Source: an uncultured delta proteobacterium (lineage in GTDB: Bacteria > Myxococcota > Myxococcia > Myxococcales > 40CM-4-68-19). Taken from it: a DNA stretch of 64,000 bases. Positions within the stretch are counted from its first letter, which is position 1. Each line of letters opens with the position of its first letter. Below the pieces are notes generated by a model. It was not told where the DNA came from. It was given only the letters and a program-made list of their open reading frames with translations, and ran no database searches. Position numbers and translations under genes: made by a program. Shown here one piece after another: positions 51,216 to 60,261 of the stretch. The stretch covers positions 62,001 through 126,000 of the forward strand of contig CAIWCD010000041.1 in assembly GCA_903911145.1 (NCBI GenBank). The letters are read 5' to 3'.

Positions 51216-52465
51216 TGGCTCGCCGATATGACGTCGGGCGCCTCGACGCGCCGGTGAAGACCAGCCAGGGCTTCCTGCGCGTGCCGGCGACCATCGCGCG
51301 CACTGGGATTCAGCTCTACCGTCAACCCGATGGCTCGGAACGTCGCGAGTACCGCTCGCCCTCCGAGGTGGGCCACGCGGACGCTCTCGCCTCGTTCAGC
51401 CTGGCGCCGCTGACGCTCCTGCACCCTCCCGTTCCCGTTACCGCTGCCAACGCGCAGCAGTACGCGAAGGGAACAATGGGGGAGGCGATCGCTTTCGACG
51501 AAGGCAAAGGCCTCGTCTGTTGCACCGCGCTGATCACCGATGCCGACGCCATCAAGGCGGTCTCAGACGGGATGCGCCAGCTCTCGTGCGGCTACGAGTG
51601 CGATGTCGATGAAACCCCCGGCGTCACCCCCGGCGGCGAGAAGTACGACGCGGTCCAGAAGAACATCCGCGGCAATCACGTTTCGATCGTCCCGACTGGC
51701 CGTGCCGGCGCGGGTGTCTGCCTCAAGCTCGATTCCGAAAACAATGCGGTGCCGTCGTCCGGCGAGCCATCGCCCCAGCCAACCACCGAAGGAGAACCCA
51801 CTGTGGCGATGAAAACCGTGAAGATCGATGGCGTCGATGCCGAGGTCAGCGAGACTGCCGCGCAGCTGCTCAGCAAGCACCTCAAGGATCGCGATGACGC
51901 GCTCGCCGAGATGCAAGGTAAGCTCGCCGACGCGGGCAAGGCCTGCGAGTCCACCAAGAAGGATGCAGCCGAGCAGGTCGCCAAGGCCAACGTGGAGGCC
52001 GAGAAGCAGAAGGCTCGCGCTGATGCCGCCGACGAGGCGAAGACCAAGGCAGAGAAGGCCCACGCCGATGCGATCGATCCGGTGAAGCTCAAGGCAGTGA
52101 TCGCCGCGCGCGTGCAGTTGGAGAAGACCGCCGCTGCCCTCGCCCCCGGCCTGAAGCTCGACGGGCTCGACGACGCGGGGATTCGCAAGGCTGTGGTCGC
52201 CAAGCTCTCGCCCGATCTCAAACTCGACGGGAAGAGCCCCGACTATATCGGCGCGCGCTTCGACCTCGCGCTCGAGCAGCTGCAGAAGGTCAACCCTGCG
52301 GCTGCCGCGCTCGCCGCCATCCTCGCGCCGGGCGGCAGCGAGGCGGAGGAGAAGGCCCGCAGCGACGCCGAGGAAAAGGCCAAGCTCGACTCCGACCCGC
52401 GCGCGAAGTTCATGCGCGACCAGGTGGAGCTCGGCGAGAAGATGGGACGCGGCGCCGAGACGTAG
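51215..52465 (+). CDS. DUF2213 protease-like and scaffold fusion
   Basis: A 416-residue protein. Residues 1-170 match DUF2213, a prohead-protease-like family (YRSPSEVGHADALASFSLAP, DAIKAVSDGMRQLSCGYECD, NHVSIVPTGRAGA). Residues 195-300 are a charged, coiled-coil scaffold (KDAAEQVAKANVEAEKQKAR). A strong AAGGAG eight bases before an internal GTG at 51803, in frame, could start a separate scaffold as in phage lambda. Confidence 0.8.
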   Translation: MARRYDVGRLDAPVKTSQGFLRVPATIARTGIQLYRQPDGSERREYRSPSEVGHADALASFSLAPLTLLHPPVPVTAANAQQYAKGTMGEAIAFDEGKGLVCCTALITDADAIKAVSDGMRQLSCGYECDVDETPGVTPGGEKYDAVQKNIRGNHVSIVPTGRAGAGVCLKLDSENNAVPSSGEPSPQPTTEGEPTVAMKTVKIDGVDAEVSETAAQLLSKHLKDRDDALAEMQGKLADAGKACESTKKDAAEQVAKANVEAEKQKARADAADEAKTKAEKAHADAIDPVKLKAVIAARVQLEKTAAALAPGLKLDGLDDAGIRKAVVAKLSPDLKLDGKSPDYIGARFDLALEQLQKVNPAAAALAAILAPGGSEAEEKARSDAEEKAKLDSDPRAKFMRDQVELGEKMGRGAET

Positions 52466-52586
52466 CAGTCGGCCTCCGCTCGACTCCGCCGCGCGGTCCG
52501 CGGCTCCACCAGCAATCAAACCCTCGACGCCGTCCGCTTCCCTCGCTGGGCGCGGGCTGGCGTCGCCATGACCTCAGAGGATTCAG

Positions 52587-53477
52587 ATGGCCCAGACTTC
52601 CTACGCATCCCAGCCGGCGCCGGGCATTCCCGGTCAGCTCGCTACCAGCGGCTACAACTTCGTCACCTCCCGCAACAACGAGAACGCCAGCGCGATCGCC
52701 TTCGGCCTCTTCGTCAAGCAAGGCGCAGCAGCGAAGGGCGGCAACCTGCTCGGCGCGGCAACCGACGTGGTGATCGGAGTCTCGGTCAAGTCGGACGCGC
52801 ACGCCGTCGATGCGAGCTTCACCGGCACGCAGTCGATCGGAGCTTCGCTCGACTTCGACTGCATCGAGGAGGGTGGGGTGTGGGTCGCCGCCGATGCCGA
52901 TGCGCCGCCCGTCGTCGGGGGCCCGGTCTATGCGCGATTCGCCACCGGCACCAAGACGGTGCTCGGCGCCGCGCGGGCGAACAATGACTCCAATACCTGC
53001 AAGCTCGTTCCGGGTGCGCGCGTGCTCGGGAGCGGCGTGTCTGCGCTCGGCGCGACGATGGTGCTGGTGTGGTTCTCGCGCGCGACGCAGCACGCGAGCG
53101 CTGACGTCTCCGATTCCACCTTCTCGCTCGCTCAGGTCACCGGCACCACCACCACGGTGCTCGGCCACACCGCCGCAGATCGCCAGTACGTGGTGGACAG
53201 CGTGGAGATCGACATCCCCGCGACCGGCATCGTGCAGGACGACTCGAACTATTACGTGCTCCAGGTGCTCGCTGGCGCGGTCGAGGTCGCGGCCTATTCC
53301 ACCAAGACCACCGGTGGCCAGGGCACCATCACCGCCGCAGCGTGGACGCAGTTCATCAATGACGTGCTCGCCAACCGCTGCGTTCCGCCCGGGACCGCGC
53401 TCAGCTTCGTGCAGACGCTGACCGGCACCAAGACGGCACCCGCCTGCATCCTCGCGCTCCACGGCCACTACATCTAG
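52587..53477 (+). CDS. Structural cement/decoration-like capsid protein
   Basis: A 296-residue protein. The N-terminal part (TSGYNFVTSRNNENASAIAF, KGGNLLGAATDVVIGVSV) resembles the structural cement proteins that sit between the protease and major capsid genes. The C-terminal part is beta-rich. AGAGGA lies five bases before the ATG. Confidence 0.65.
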   Translation: MAQTSYASQPAPGIPGQLATSGYNFVTSRNNENASAIAFGLFVKQGAAAKGGNLLGAATDVVIGVSVKSDAHAVDASFTGTQSIGASLDFDCIEEGGVWVAADADAPPVVGGPVYARFATGTKTVLGAARANNDSNTCKLVPGARVLGSGVSALGATMVLVWFSRATQHASADVSDSTFSLAQVTGTTTTVLGHTAADRQYVVDSVEIDIPATGIVQDDSNYYVLQVLAGAVEVAAYSTKTTGGQGTITAAAWTQFINDVLANRCVPPGTALSFVQTLTGTKTAPACILALHGHYI

Positions 53478-53607
53478 GCCGTAGCCGTCACCCTCGCGCG
53501 CTGGCGTCCGTCCGCGCGCACCAACCCCACCAGCCAACCCCTCGGCATCGCCGGCCGCGCTCATGCGCAGGCAGGCCGGCGCCGCTTTGCCTCCAGAGGA
53601 TACACAG

Positions 53608-54690
53608 ATGGGAAATCTTCTCTCGCTCGACAAGTTCAAGAAGTGGCTGAATGACGGCTGCGCCAAGCTCCGCGATGCGGGTATGCGGCGCGACGCGGCC
53701 GAGGTGATCTCGCTCGACGAGTACCACTCGTTCGTCGACTCCGGACTCCTCACGCATATCCCCAAGATCGACGCGGGCGAGAATATGTTCTTCGCGCGCC
53801 AACTCGAGGCGTTCAAGGCCAAGCTGTTCAATACGAAGTATCCCGAGTTGCTGGCGCGGCTGCTGCTTCCGGTCAGCTACGACGCCGGCCCGGGCGCGAA
53901 GAAGATCACCTATCGCGCATACACGCTGGTTGGTATCGCGCAGGCAATTACCAACTATGCGGCGGACCTGGCGCGCGCCGATGCGTTCGGGCAGGAGTTC
54001 ACCAGCAACGTCCGCGACTATGGCGAGGCGTTCGGTTGGAACATCCGCGAGATCCAATCCAGCGCGCAGGCGGAGCGCTCCGGTATCGGGCCGACCATGC
54101 CGCTGCAGACCGGTCGCATGATGGCCTGCCGCCGCGCGCATGAGGTTAACCTCGACAACATCGCTTTCGCGGGCGATGTGGCGTTCGGGCTCATTGGCCT
54201 GAATAACATCCCGAGCGCGAATACCTATGCTGTCCCGGCCGGCGCCGCGGGCTCCACGCTGTGGGCCAACAAGACGCCGGACGAGATGCTCGCGGACCTC
54301 TTCGCGATGGAGTCGACGCCGCTGAGCAACAGCTCCGAGGTGGAGTATGCGACGCGCTTGCTGCTCCCTCCCGCGAAGTACCGCATGGCGGCATATACCC
54401 GCGTGTCGATCGCGAGCGATACCAGCGTCCTCGATTACTTCCTCAAGCAGTCGCGCTACATCAAGGACGTGCGCGGCTGGTGGAAGCTCACCGGTGCGGG
54501 CTCGGGCGGCCTCGACCGCATGCTGAGCTATCGCCCGGATAGCGACACGATCTCCCTCGAGATCCCGGAGGAGTTCACCACCCTCCCGCCCGAGCCGCGC
54601 AACCTCGAGGTGGTCGTCAACACCACGATGGCGATCGGCGGGGTGATCTGCGAGTTCCCGCTCAGCGTCACCTACGGCGACGGGATCTGA
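53608..54690 (+). CDS. Major capsid protein, DUF2184 family
   Basis: A 360-residue DUF2184-type major capsid protein. Typical parts are HIPKIDAGENMFFARQLEAF, TYRAYTLVGIAQAITNYAAD, FAGDVAFGLIGLNNIP and the C-terminal TLPPEPRNLEVVVNTTM. ATG at 53608 follows CCAGAGGA; upstream the frame is spacer. It would form the icosahedral head. Confidence 0.87.
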   Translation: MGNLLSLDKFKKWLNDGCAKLRDAGMRRDAAEVISLDEYHSFVDSGLLTHIPKIDAGENMFFARQLEAFKAKLFNTKYPELLARLLLPVSYDAGPGAKKITYRAYTLVGIAQAITNYAADLARADAFGQEFTSNVRDYGEAFGWNIREIQSSAQAERSGIGPTMPLQTGRMMACRRAHEVNLDNIAFAGDVAFGLIGLNNIPSANTYAVPAGAAGSTLWANKTPDEMLADLFAMESTPLSNSSEVEYATRLLLPPAKYRMAAYTRVSIASDTSVLDYFLKQSRYIKDVRGWWKLTGAGSGGLDRMLSYRPDSDTISLEIPEEFTTLPPEPRNLEVVVNTTMAIGGVICEFPLSVTYGDGI

Positions 54691-54864
54691 TCAGCCCTCG
54701 CGACATTCGCCGCGGCCAGTTCGGCGCGGCACCTCTTTGAGCAGCAACCGGGTCGAACGCCTTCGCGCGCGCTACCTTTCGGAGCCCTCGGGCGCCTGGC
54801 CTGCTCGATTCAAACATCCCGCGCGCGCCGGGTTTGCGCGTACCCACTTCCAACGAGATCCACG

Positions 54865-55386
54865 ATGGCCGCCCCGCAGCCCGCTACCGCTTCGTCCGCT
54901 ATTCCCTCCGTTCCAGTTTCCTCGCCCAAGACGTTGATGATCGTCTGGCACGGTCGCAATGGCCGGCACGGAATGGACAAGGGCATCTTCTCTACCCATG
55001 TCGAGCCCGAGGTGTTCACCGTCTCGGACGCGGCGGTGAAGCAGGCGCAGGAGCGGGCGGCCGCGGGCAAGCCCAATGCGCCTCCTTCTCGCCTGCTCAA
55101 GCTCTTCCCTGGCATCAACCCAGCGGTGCCTGCGGCGGATTGGGAGAAGGTCTCGAAGTACGACGCCTTCAAGAACCAACTGGCCGCCGGCAACCTCGAG
55201 GTCATCAGCGGCGTCGAGGAGAGTCTGGCCGCGATCCCTGAGTCGCGTGCGGTCAGCGAGTTCGCGACCTACACGATCGACAAGGGCCTGCTCGAGCGCT
55301 GGAATCGCAATGAGCAGCGCCTCGAGGTCAAGAAGGCGCTCGAGAGCCACCTCGCCAAGCTGAATGAGCGGCCTGCCAAGCAGTAG
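54865..55386 (+). CDS. Uncharacterised late phage protein
   Basis: A 173-residue protein of unknown family. After a Pro/Ala/Ser-rich N-terminus the sequence has EVFTVSDAAVKQAQERAAAG and a C-terminal helix LEVKKALESHLAKLNER. It probably acts in head assembly or as a head-tail connector by its position. Confidence 0.6.
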   Translation: MAAPQPATASSAIPSVPVSSPKTLMIVWHGRNGRHGMDKGIFSTHVEPEVFTVSDAAVKQAQERAAAGKPNAPPSRLLKLFPGINPAVPAADWEKVSKYDAFKNQLAAGNLEVISGVEESLAAIPESRAVSEFATYTIDKGLLERWNRNEQRLEVKKALESHLAKLNERPAKQ

Positions 55387-55436
55387 CGGCGCCGATTCCC
55401 ATCCACGCACCACCAATGATTTCGGAGAACACCATC

Positions 55437-56063
55437 ATGCTGAAGAAACTCGCTCTCGGCGCCCTCGCGGTCGTCTCGCTCTTCGCTGCTGTCTGTGCGG
55501 TGTCGCCAGCCGCCCGCGCGGCGCTGCCGAGCATCCTCTCGGTGATCGGCCCGACGCCCGCTGGCACCGTCTCGACCAGCAGCCCGGTCCAGGCTGGCGG
55601 CGTCGATTCGGGCGGCCACGTGCGCAAGCTGCTCGTCGATACCACCGGCGCGCTCATCCCGAGCACGACCGTCACGCCCGCGGTGACCTCGACGGGCACT
55701 GCCGTGCCTGTGGCTGCCGCTGTCGGCGGCGCTGGCATGTTCTTCAACGACGCGGTCGCGGCGACGAAGGTGCAAATCAAGGCCACACAGGGGCAGCTGT
55801 ATTCGCTCCACCTCGTCAACGGCTCGGCGGCGACCAGCTACTTGCAGGTCTTCTGTTTGCCGAGTGCTGGCGTGACGGTGGGCAGCACTGCACCGAGCTT
55901 CGACATCAACCTGCCCACCAACGCGGCCTCCAACTTCACCTCGGACCTCACGTTCCCGGTCGGTGCCGGCTGCGCCACCGGAACGGGCATCACCATCGCC
56001 GCCACCACGACCGCCACGGGTAGCTCGGCCGCGTCGGTTTCGGTGACGGCTTCGTACCTGTAA
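55437..56063 (+). CDS. Late phage protein with apparent signal peptide
   Basis: A 208-residue protein. It starts MLKKLALGALAVVSLFAAV followed by an Ala-x-Ala cleavage site (AARA|ALPS), a typical Sec signal peptide. The rest is a Ser/Thr/Gly-rich beta protein (VGGAGMFFNDAVAATKVQIK, TSDLTFPVGAG). The start is ATG at 55437 because GGAG lies nine bases upstream; a frame-matched ATG at 55416 has none. An exported product in the middle of structural genes is odd. Confidence 0.65.
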   Translation: MLKKLALGALAVVSLFAAVCAVSPAARAALPSILSVIGPTPAGTVSTSSPVQAGGVDSGGHVRKLLVDTTGALIPSTTVTPAVTSTGTAVPVAAAVGGAGMFFNDAVAATKVQIKATQGQLYSLHLVNGSAATSYLQVFCLPSAGVTVGSTAPSFDINLPTNAASNFTSDLTFPVGAGCATGTGITIAATTTATGSSAASVSVTASYL

Positions 56064-56073
56064 GGGGCTCGCA

Positions 56074-56427
56074 ATGGCCGTCTTGCCTTCGGACGTGATC
56101 AACATCGCGCCCGAGTTCGGGGCGACCAGCTCAATTCAGTCGAGCGAGATCCAAGCTGCAATCAACGACGCCCTGCTCGAGCTGAGCGCGGAGGCGTGGG
56201 GCGCGCGGTTGGATCTCGCTACCAAGTGGCTGGCCGCGCATAAGCTGGCGCGGTCCCATCCCGAGCTGAGCCAGTACCAGCCGCGCGTTTGGGAGACGGC
56301 CGGTGCGAACGACGCGGGCAATCTGGGTTCAACCCGGTTCGGCGTCGAATACTCGCGGCTGACCAAGCTGCTTTTCCGGACTGTCGTCAGCGGAGGCGGG
56401 AGCACCTACGATCTCCCGCGCTCGTGA
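56074..56427 (+). CDS. DUF4054-like head-tail connector protein
   Basis: A 117-residue protein resembling DUF4054 head-completion proteins (FGATSSIQSSEIQAAINDAL, ATKWLAAHKLARSHPELS). These cap the portal during joining of head to tail. AGGGG precedes the ATG; the stop overlaps the next ATG (TGATG). Confidence 0.75.
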   Translation: MAVLPSDVINIAPEFGATSSIQSSEIQAAINDALLELSAEAWGARLDLATKWLAAHKLARSHPELSQYQPRVWETAGANDAGNLGSTRFGVEYSRLTKLLFRTVVSGGGSTYDLPRS

Positions 56428-56933
56428 TGAAGGTTCAGATCGTCTCCATCGACCACGGCTGGAATGAGCTGCGGAGGATGATGCGGGAGGCAGGCGGCGG
56501 CGACAGTTTCGCGAAGGCGGGCATCGTCGGTGCGAAGGCCGCTGCGCAGCACGAAGGCGGCGACGAGAAGGAGCCGGTCAACAACGCCACGCTCGCGATG
56601 ATTCACGAGTTCGGTCTCGGAGTGCCCGAGCGCAGCTTCATCCGCGCCGCCTTCGATGCGAACCGCGAGAAGTACGTCGCCAACCTGCAGACGCTGGTGA
56701 GCGCGATCTACGACCGCAAGCTGACCGTTGGGCGCGCACTGACCCTGCTCGGCATGCAGTGCGCGAGCGACATCCGCAAGCTCATCATCGATGGCGCTGG
56801 CGTGCCGCCGCCCAACGCGCCAGCGACCATCAAGCGCAAGGGCAGCAGCCGCCCGCTCGTCGATAGCGCACAGATGAAGAACTCGATCACTCACGAGGTC
56901 GTGCTCAACGGCTCGTCATCCAAGGAGCCCTGA
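56427..56933 (+). CDS. Neck/tail-completion-like protein
   Basis: A 168-residue protein with the phage morphogenesis pattern NATLAMIHEFGLGVPERSF, typical of HK97 gp10/virion morphogenesis families, and NAPATIKRKGSSRPLVDSAQ, where such proteins show Pro and Leu-Asp. ATG overlaps the previous stop. Probable head-tail joining role. Confidence 0.72.
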   Translation: MKVQIVSIDHGWNELRRMMREAGGGDSFAKAGIVGAKAAAQHEGGDEKEPVNNATLAMIHEFGLGVPERSFIRAAFDANREKYVANLQTLVSAIYDRKLTVGRALTLLGMQCASDIRKLIIDGAGVPPPNAPATIKRKGSSRPLVDSAQMKNSITHEVVLNGSSSKEP

Positions 56934-56935
56934 CG

Positions 56936-57472
56936 ATGGCGCTCGATTTCGCAGCCATCGAGTCGGCGATCCTCGCGTGGCTGGTTGCCGGCACTGGCCT
57001 GCCAAGCGCGAGCGTGATCCTGGACATGCAGAAGCTGCCCCAACTCGGCATGCCCTACGCGGTGGCGCGCGTGCCCGAGCCGAAGCGCGTCGCAGGAATG
57101 GATGAGCTGCGCCACTCCGATACCCCGCACGCGCCGGCTGGCGCTGAGGTGACGACGACGGTCTACGGCGTGCGCGAGATGGTCGTGTCGGTGAAGGCCT
57201 TCACGCTCCAGGCGACAGGCGCCGGGACCGCGCGCCAGCTGCTCAGCCAGGCGCAGACCGCGCTCGCGCTGCCCGGCGTGCGCGACGCTCTCTCTGCGGC
57301 GGGGCTGGCGTTCATTGACGTCGAGCTGTTCCAGGACCTCTCGTCGCGCGAAGGCCCGCTCGGTCAGGGGCGCGCGGTGATGGACCTGCGCTTCCGCTGC
57401 GCCGACAGCGCGTCGCAGACCGACACGTACATCGAGACGGTCGACGCCACCGGCGCCGCCTCGCCCGAGTAG
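56936..57472 (+). CDS. Tail terminator-like protein (LIC_12616 family-like)
   Basis: A 178-residue protein (AIESAILAWLVAGTGLPSAS, GTARQLLSQAQTALALPGVR, ADSASQTDTYIETVDA). Pattern and position fit the LIC_12616-type neck or tail terminator upstream of the sheath gene. It starts 2 bp after the previous stop. Confidence 0.7.
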   Translation: MALDFAAIESAILAWLVAGTGLPSASVILDMQKLPQLGMPYAVARVPEPKRVAGMDELRHSDTPHAPAGAEVTTTVYGVREMVVSVKAFTLQATGAGTARQLLSQAQTALALPGVRDALSAAGLAFIDVELFQDLSSREGPLGQGRAVMDLRFRCADSASQTDTYIETVDATGAASPE

Positions 57473-57547
57473 CTCTCCCTATTCCAACGACTGCGTCGCG
57501 CGCCCGGTTGGCTCGTTGCGCCCAGCTTTGCTCGCGACAGGAGCACC

Positions 57548-59089
57548 ATGCCGCTGAACGATTTCGTGCAGGTGAACATCACCACGCAGGCCGTTGCGCC
57601 CTCGCAACAGTCGTTCGGCGTGCCGCTCATCTTGGGCAGTTGCATCAACGCGCTCGCCGCATTCGGTGCGTCGCTTCTGCGCGTCTACACCAGCCTCGCC
57701 GGCATGGTCAGCGACGGCTTCGCCGCGACCGATCCTGAGTACCTCGCCGCGCAGGCCCTCTTCTCGCAGTCGCCGACGCTCCCGCAGCTCGTCGTCGGCC
57801 GCCGCACCAACAAGCCGACGCAGAAGCACGCGCTCACGGTGCTGAGCGGCGCTGACTCGACCTGGGCGACCAGCACCGCCTACACGCTGGGCAAGAAGGT
57901 AGTCCTCGGCGGCAACCTCTACATCTGCACCACCGCCGGCACCTCCGCGGAGAGCGGCGGCCCGACAGGCACGGGCAGCGGCATCACCGACAACACCGCA
58001 GTCTGGGCATATGTCCGCCCGAACGCTGGCACCGTTTACACCGCGACCATCAACGGCGTGGCGAAGAGCTACACCTCGAGCGCGACTGACAAGAATAGCG
58101 ACATCGCCACCGCCCTCGCGACCGCGATCGGAACGCCCACCGGGTTCGGCGCGGCCAGCGCATCGGCTGCGGTGGTCACTCTCACCGCGAGCGCCGCCGG
58201 CAACTGGTGCCGCGTTGCCGCGACCAACCCGAACGTCGACCTCGACCACCAGCAGACGCACGTCGACGCTGGCGTCGTCGCGGACCTCACCGCCATCCTC
58301 AACGTGGACGGCGGCTCGAGCTGGTACACGGTCACCGCGACCACGAGCAGCAACGCCGAGGTGGCGGCGCTCGCGGCCTACGTCGAGACGATCGGCAAGC
58401 TCTACCTGGCCGACTCGAACGACTCGACCATCCTCGGCAGCGGCTCGAGCGATATCGCCAGCACGCTCATCGCGAGCGCCTATGTTCGCAGCCCGATCTT
58501 CTATCACCCGGACAGCGGCGCATTCCTCGGCGCGGCGTCGGCAGGAAAGGCGCTTCCGCTCTCGCCTGGTGGTGGGATCTGGAAGTTCCTGCAGCCCAGC
58601 GGCGTCGCGACCACGTCCTTCAGCGCGAGCCAGCTGACCAATCTCAAAGCGAAGCTCGCGAACTGGCTCTACACGGTCGCGGGCGTGAACATCGTCGCGA
58701 ACGGCACGGTGCCGGCGAACGAGTGGATCGACACGGTCCGCGATCGCGATTGGCTCGCGAGCACCATCCAGACCGACTTCTTCAACGCGCTCCTCTCGCC
58801 GCCGTCCGCGGTGAACCAGGCGAACCCGGGCAACCAGGTGCCAGCGCTGGGCAAGATCCCCTACACAGATCCCGGCATCGCTGTGATGGAGGGCGTCCTG
58901 CGCTGCTCGCTGCAGAAGGGCGTCAACCAAAACGTGCTCGCCGCCACTCCGCCCCCGACGGTGACCGCGCCGCTCGCTGCGTCGATCAGCCCATCGGTGA
59001 AGGCCACGCGTGCGCTCACCCTCGCGTGGGGAGCCGAGCTGGCTGGGGCGATCCAATCGCTCACGTTGAACGGCTCGCTCTCGTTCTAG
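57548..59089 (+). CDS. Tail sheath protein, DUF3383 family
   Basis: A 513-residue contractile tail sheath of the DUF3383 group. Typical are the N-terminal QVNITTQAVAPSQQSFGVPL, PQLVVGRRTNKPTQK, EVAALAAYVETIGKLYLADS and the C-terminal VKATRALTLAWGAELAGAIQ. Its presence shows the phage has a myovirus-type contractile tail. Confidence 0.9.
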   Translation: MPLNDFVQVNITTQAVAPSQQSFGVPLILGSCINALAAFGASLLRVYTSLAGMVSDGFAATDPEYLAAQALFSQSPTLPQLVVGRRTNKPTQKHALTVLSGADSTWATSTAYTLGKKVVLGGNLYICTTAGTSAESGGPTGTGSGITDNTAVWAYVRPNAGTVYTATINGVAKSYTSSATDKNSDIATALATAIGTPTGFGAASASAAVVTLTASAAGNWCRVAATNPNVDLDHQQTHVDAGVVADLTAILNVDGGSSWYTVTATTSSNAEVAALAAYVETIGKLYLADSNDSTILGSGSSDIASTLIASAYVRSPIFYHPDSGAFLGAASAGKALPLSPGGGIWKFLQPSGVATTSFSASQLTNLKAKLANWLYTVAGVNIVANGTVPANEWIDTVRDRDWLASTIQTDFFNALLSPPSAVNQANPGNQVPALGKIPYTDPGIAVMEGVLRCSLQKGVNQNVLAATPPPTVTAPLAASISPSVKATRALTLAWGAELAGAIQSLTLNGSLSF

Positions 59090-59187
59090 CGCCGCGCCCG
59101 CGCGCGTAGCGCGGCCCCCACACACGCCTCGGTCCTGGGTGCTGCGCTCGTTCGCGGCGTTCGGGCACCGCTTTGCCCGGAGAGCCG

Positions 59188-59610
59188 ATGTCGACACCCT
59201 TGAAGACCTACGATCCGTCGAACGTCATCCTCACGTTCCTGGGCGCGATCGCGCACGGGTACGCCGACGGCACCTTCGTCACAGCCAAGCGCAGCGCCGA
59301 CGCCTACGACGATATGGCCGGCGCCGACGGCGAGGTCACTCGCATTCGCGTCCTCAACGAGCTGGGCGACGTCGAACTCGTCCTCACGCAGACCAGTACC
59401 TTCAACGACGTGCTCGCCGCGCAGCTCGCGCTCGGCACCGTGGGCGCGCTGCTGCTCAAAGACCTGAGCGGCTCCACGCTCTGTTCCGCCGACCAGGCCT
59501 GGATCAAGAAGGCGCCCGACGCCGCGTTCGGTAAGGAGCTGAACACCCGCACGTGGACGCTCCGCTGCGCCCACCTCGTGATGTTCGTCGGCGGCATCCA
59601 GGGCTCGTAG
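59188..59610 (+). CDS. Tail tube protein, DUF3277 family
   Basis: A 140-residue protein with the DUF3277 tube features (TYDPSNVILTFLGAIAHGYA, GEVTRIRVLNELGDVELVL, LNTRTWTLRCAHLVMFVGG). GGAGAG precedes the ATG at 59188; an ATG 15 bases upstream is less likely. Forms the inner tail tube inside the sheath. Confidence 0.85.
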   Translation: MSTPLKTYDPSNVILTFLGAIAHGYADGTFVTAKRSADAYDDMAGADGEVTRIRVLNELGDVELVLTQTSTFNDVLAAQLALGTVGALLLKDLSGSTLCSADQAWIKKAPDAAFGKELNTRTWTLRCAHLVMFVGGIQGS

Positions 59611-59650
59611 TCCACCACCACCGCCCGCGCAGTGAGCGGGTTGGAGCACC

Positions 59651-60082
59651 ATGTCTCTCCAGTCGAATGAGAAGCTGATCAATGGGCGGCGCTTCATCGT
59701 GCCGCAGCTGCCCGCGATGGCGGCGCTCAAGCTGATGGCCAGGCTCGGCCGCGTGGTCGGCCCTGCGCTCGGCACGCTGACTGCGGGGCTCGACGCAACG
59801 GTCGATCTCGGGAAGGCGGCTGGGCTGCTCTTCCAGCAGCTCACCGAGAGCGAGACCGAGGGGCTCATCAATGCGCTCTGCGCCAACGTCCTCATGATCG
59901 ACGGCAATGCACAGCGCCCGATGATGAAGGCCTTCGATGTCGACTTCGCCGGTGAGCGCCTGGTCGACGTGATCGAAGTGCTCCGGTTTGTGCTCGAGGT
60001 CCAGTACGGCCCCACCTTCGCCGCGATGCTCGCCGCCCGCGCGGCCACTCAGCTGGCGGCGACTCCGGCGGCGTCCGCATAG
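59651..60082 (+). CDS. Tail assembly chaperone (short form)
   Basis: A 143-residue protein between tube and tape measure genes, the usual place of tail assembly chaperones. It reads LINGRRFIVPQLPAMAALKL then LTESETEGLINALCANVLM. Close to its stop the -1 frame continues open and encodes 60 further residues, so a frameshifted longer form is likely. Confidence 0.75.
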   Translation: MSLQSNEKLINGRRFIVPQLPAMAALKLMARLGRVVGPALGTLTAGLDATVDLGKAAGLLFQQLTESETEGLINALCANVLMIDGNAQRPMMKAFDVDFAGERLVDVIEVLRFVLEVQYGPTFAAMLAARAATQLAATPAASA

Positions 60083-60261
60083 AGCTGCCCGCTGAAGCCG
60101 AGGACGCGTGGCCGGCGCTGCGGCTTTGGCAGGCAGGAAAAGCAACGCTGACGGAACTGGAGCAGCTGTCCCTCGATGAGGTCGTGATGCTCAACGAAGT
60201 TCTCGATGCCTGCGCGGACGCTGAGATGCGCGCGCGTGAGGTGCCAGCGAGAGGAGGGTAG
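60079..60261 (+). CDS. -1 frame extension of the tail assembly chaperone
   Basis: In the -1 frame relative to the chaperone, the sequence after its end encodes ELPAEAEDAWPALRLWQAG and LSLDEVVMLNEVLDACADA, and ends at TAG 60259-60261. It has no convincing start codon of its own, as expected for a G/GT-type programmed frameshift. The exact slip site is not identified; no classical XXXYYYZ heptamer is obvious. Confidence 0.6.
   Translation: MELPAEAEDAWPALRLWQAGKATLTELEQLSLDEVVMLNEVLDACADAEMRAREVPARGG

Noticed and set aside
52410-53831. Minus-strand frame of 473 codons
   Set aside because: Crosses the scaffold, cement and capsid genes in antisense; Arg/Gly/Val-rich with no domain.
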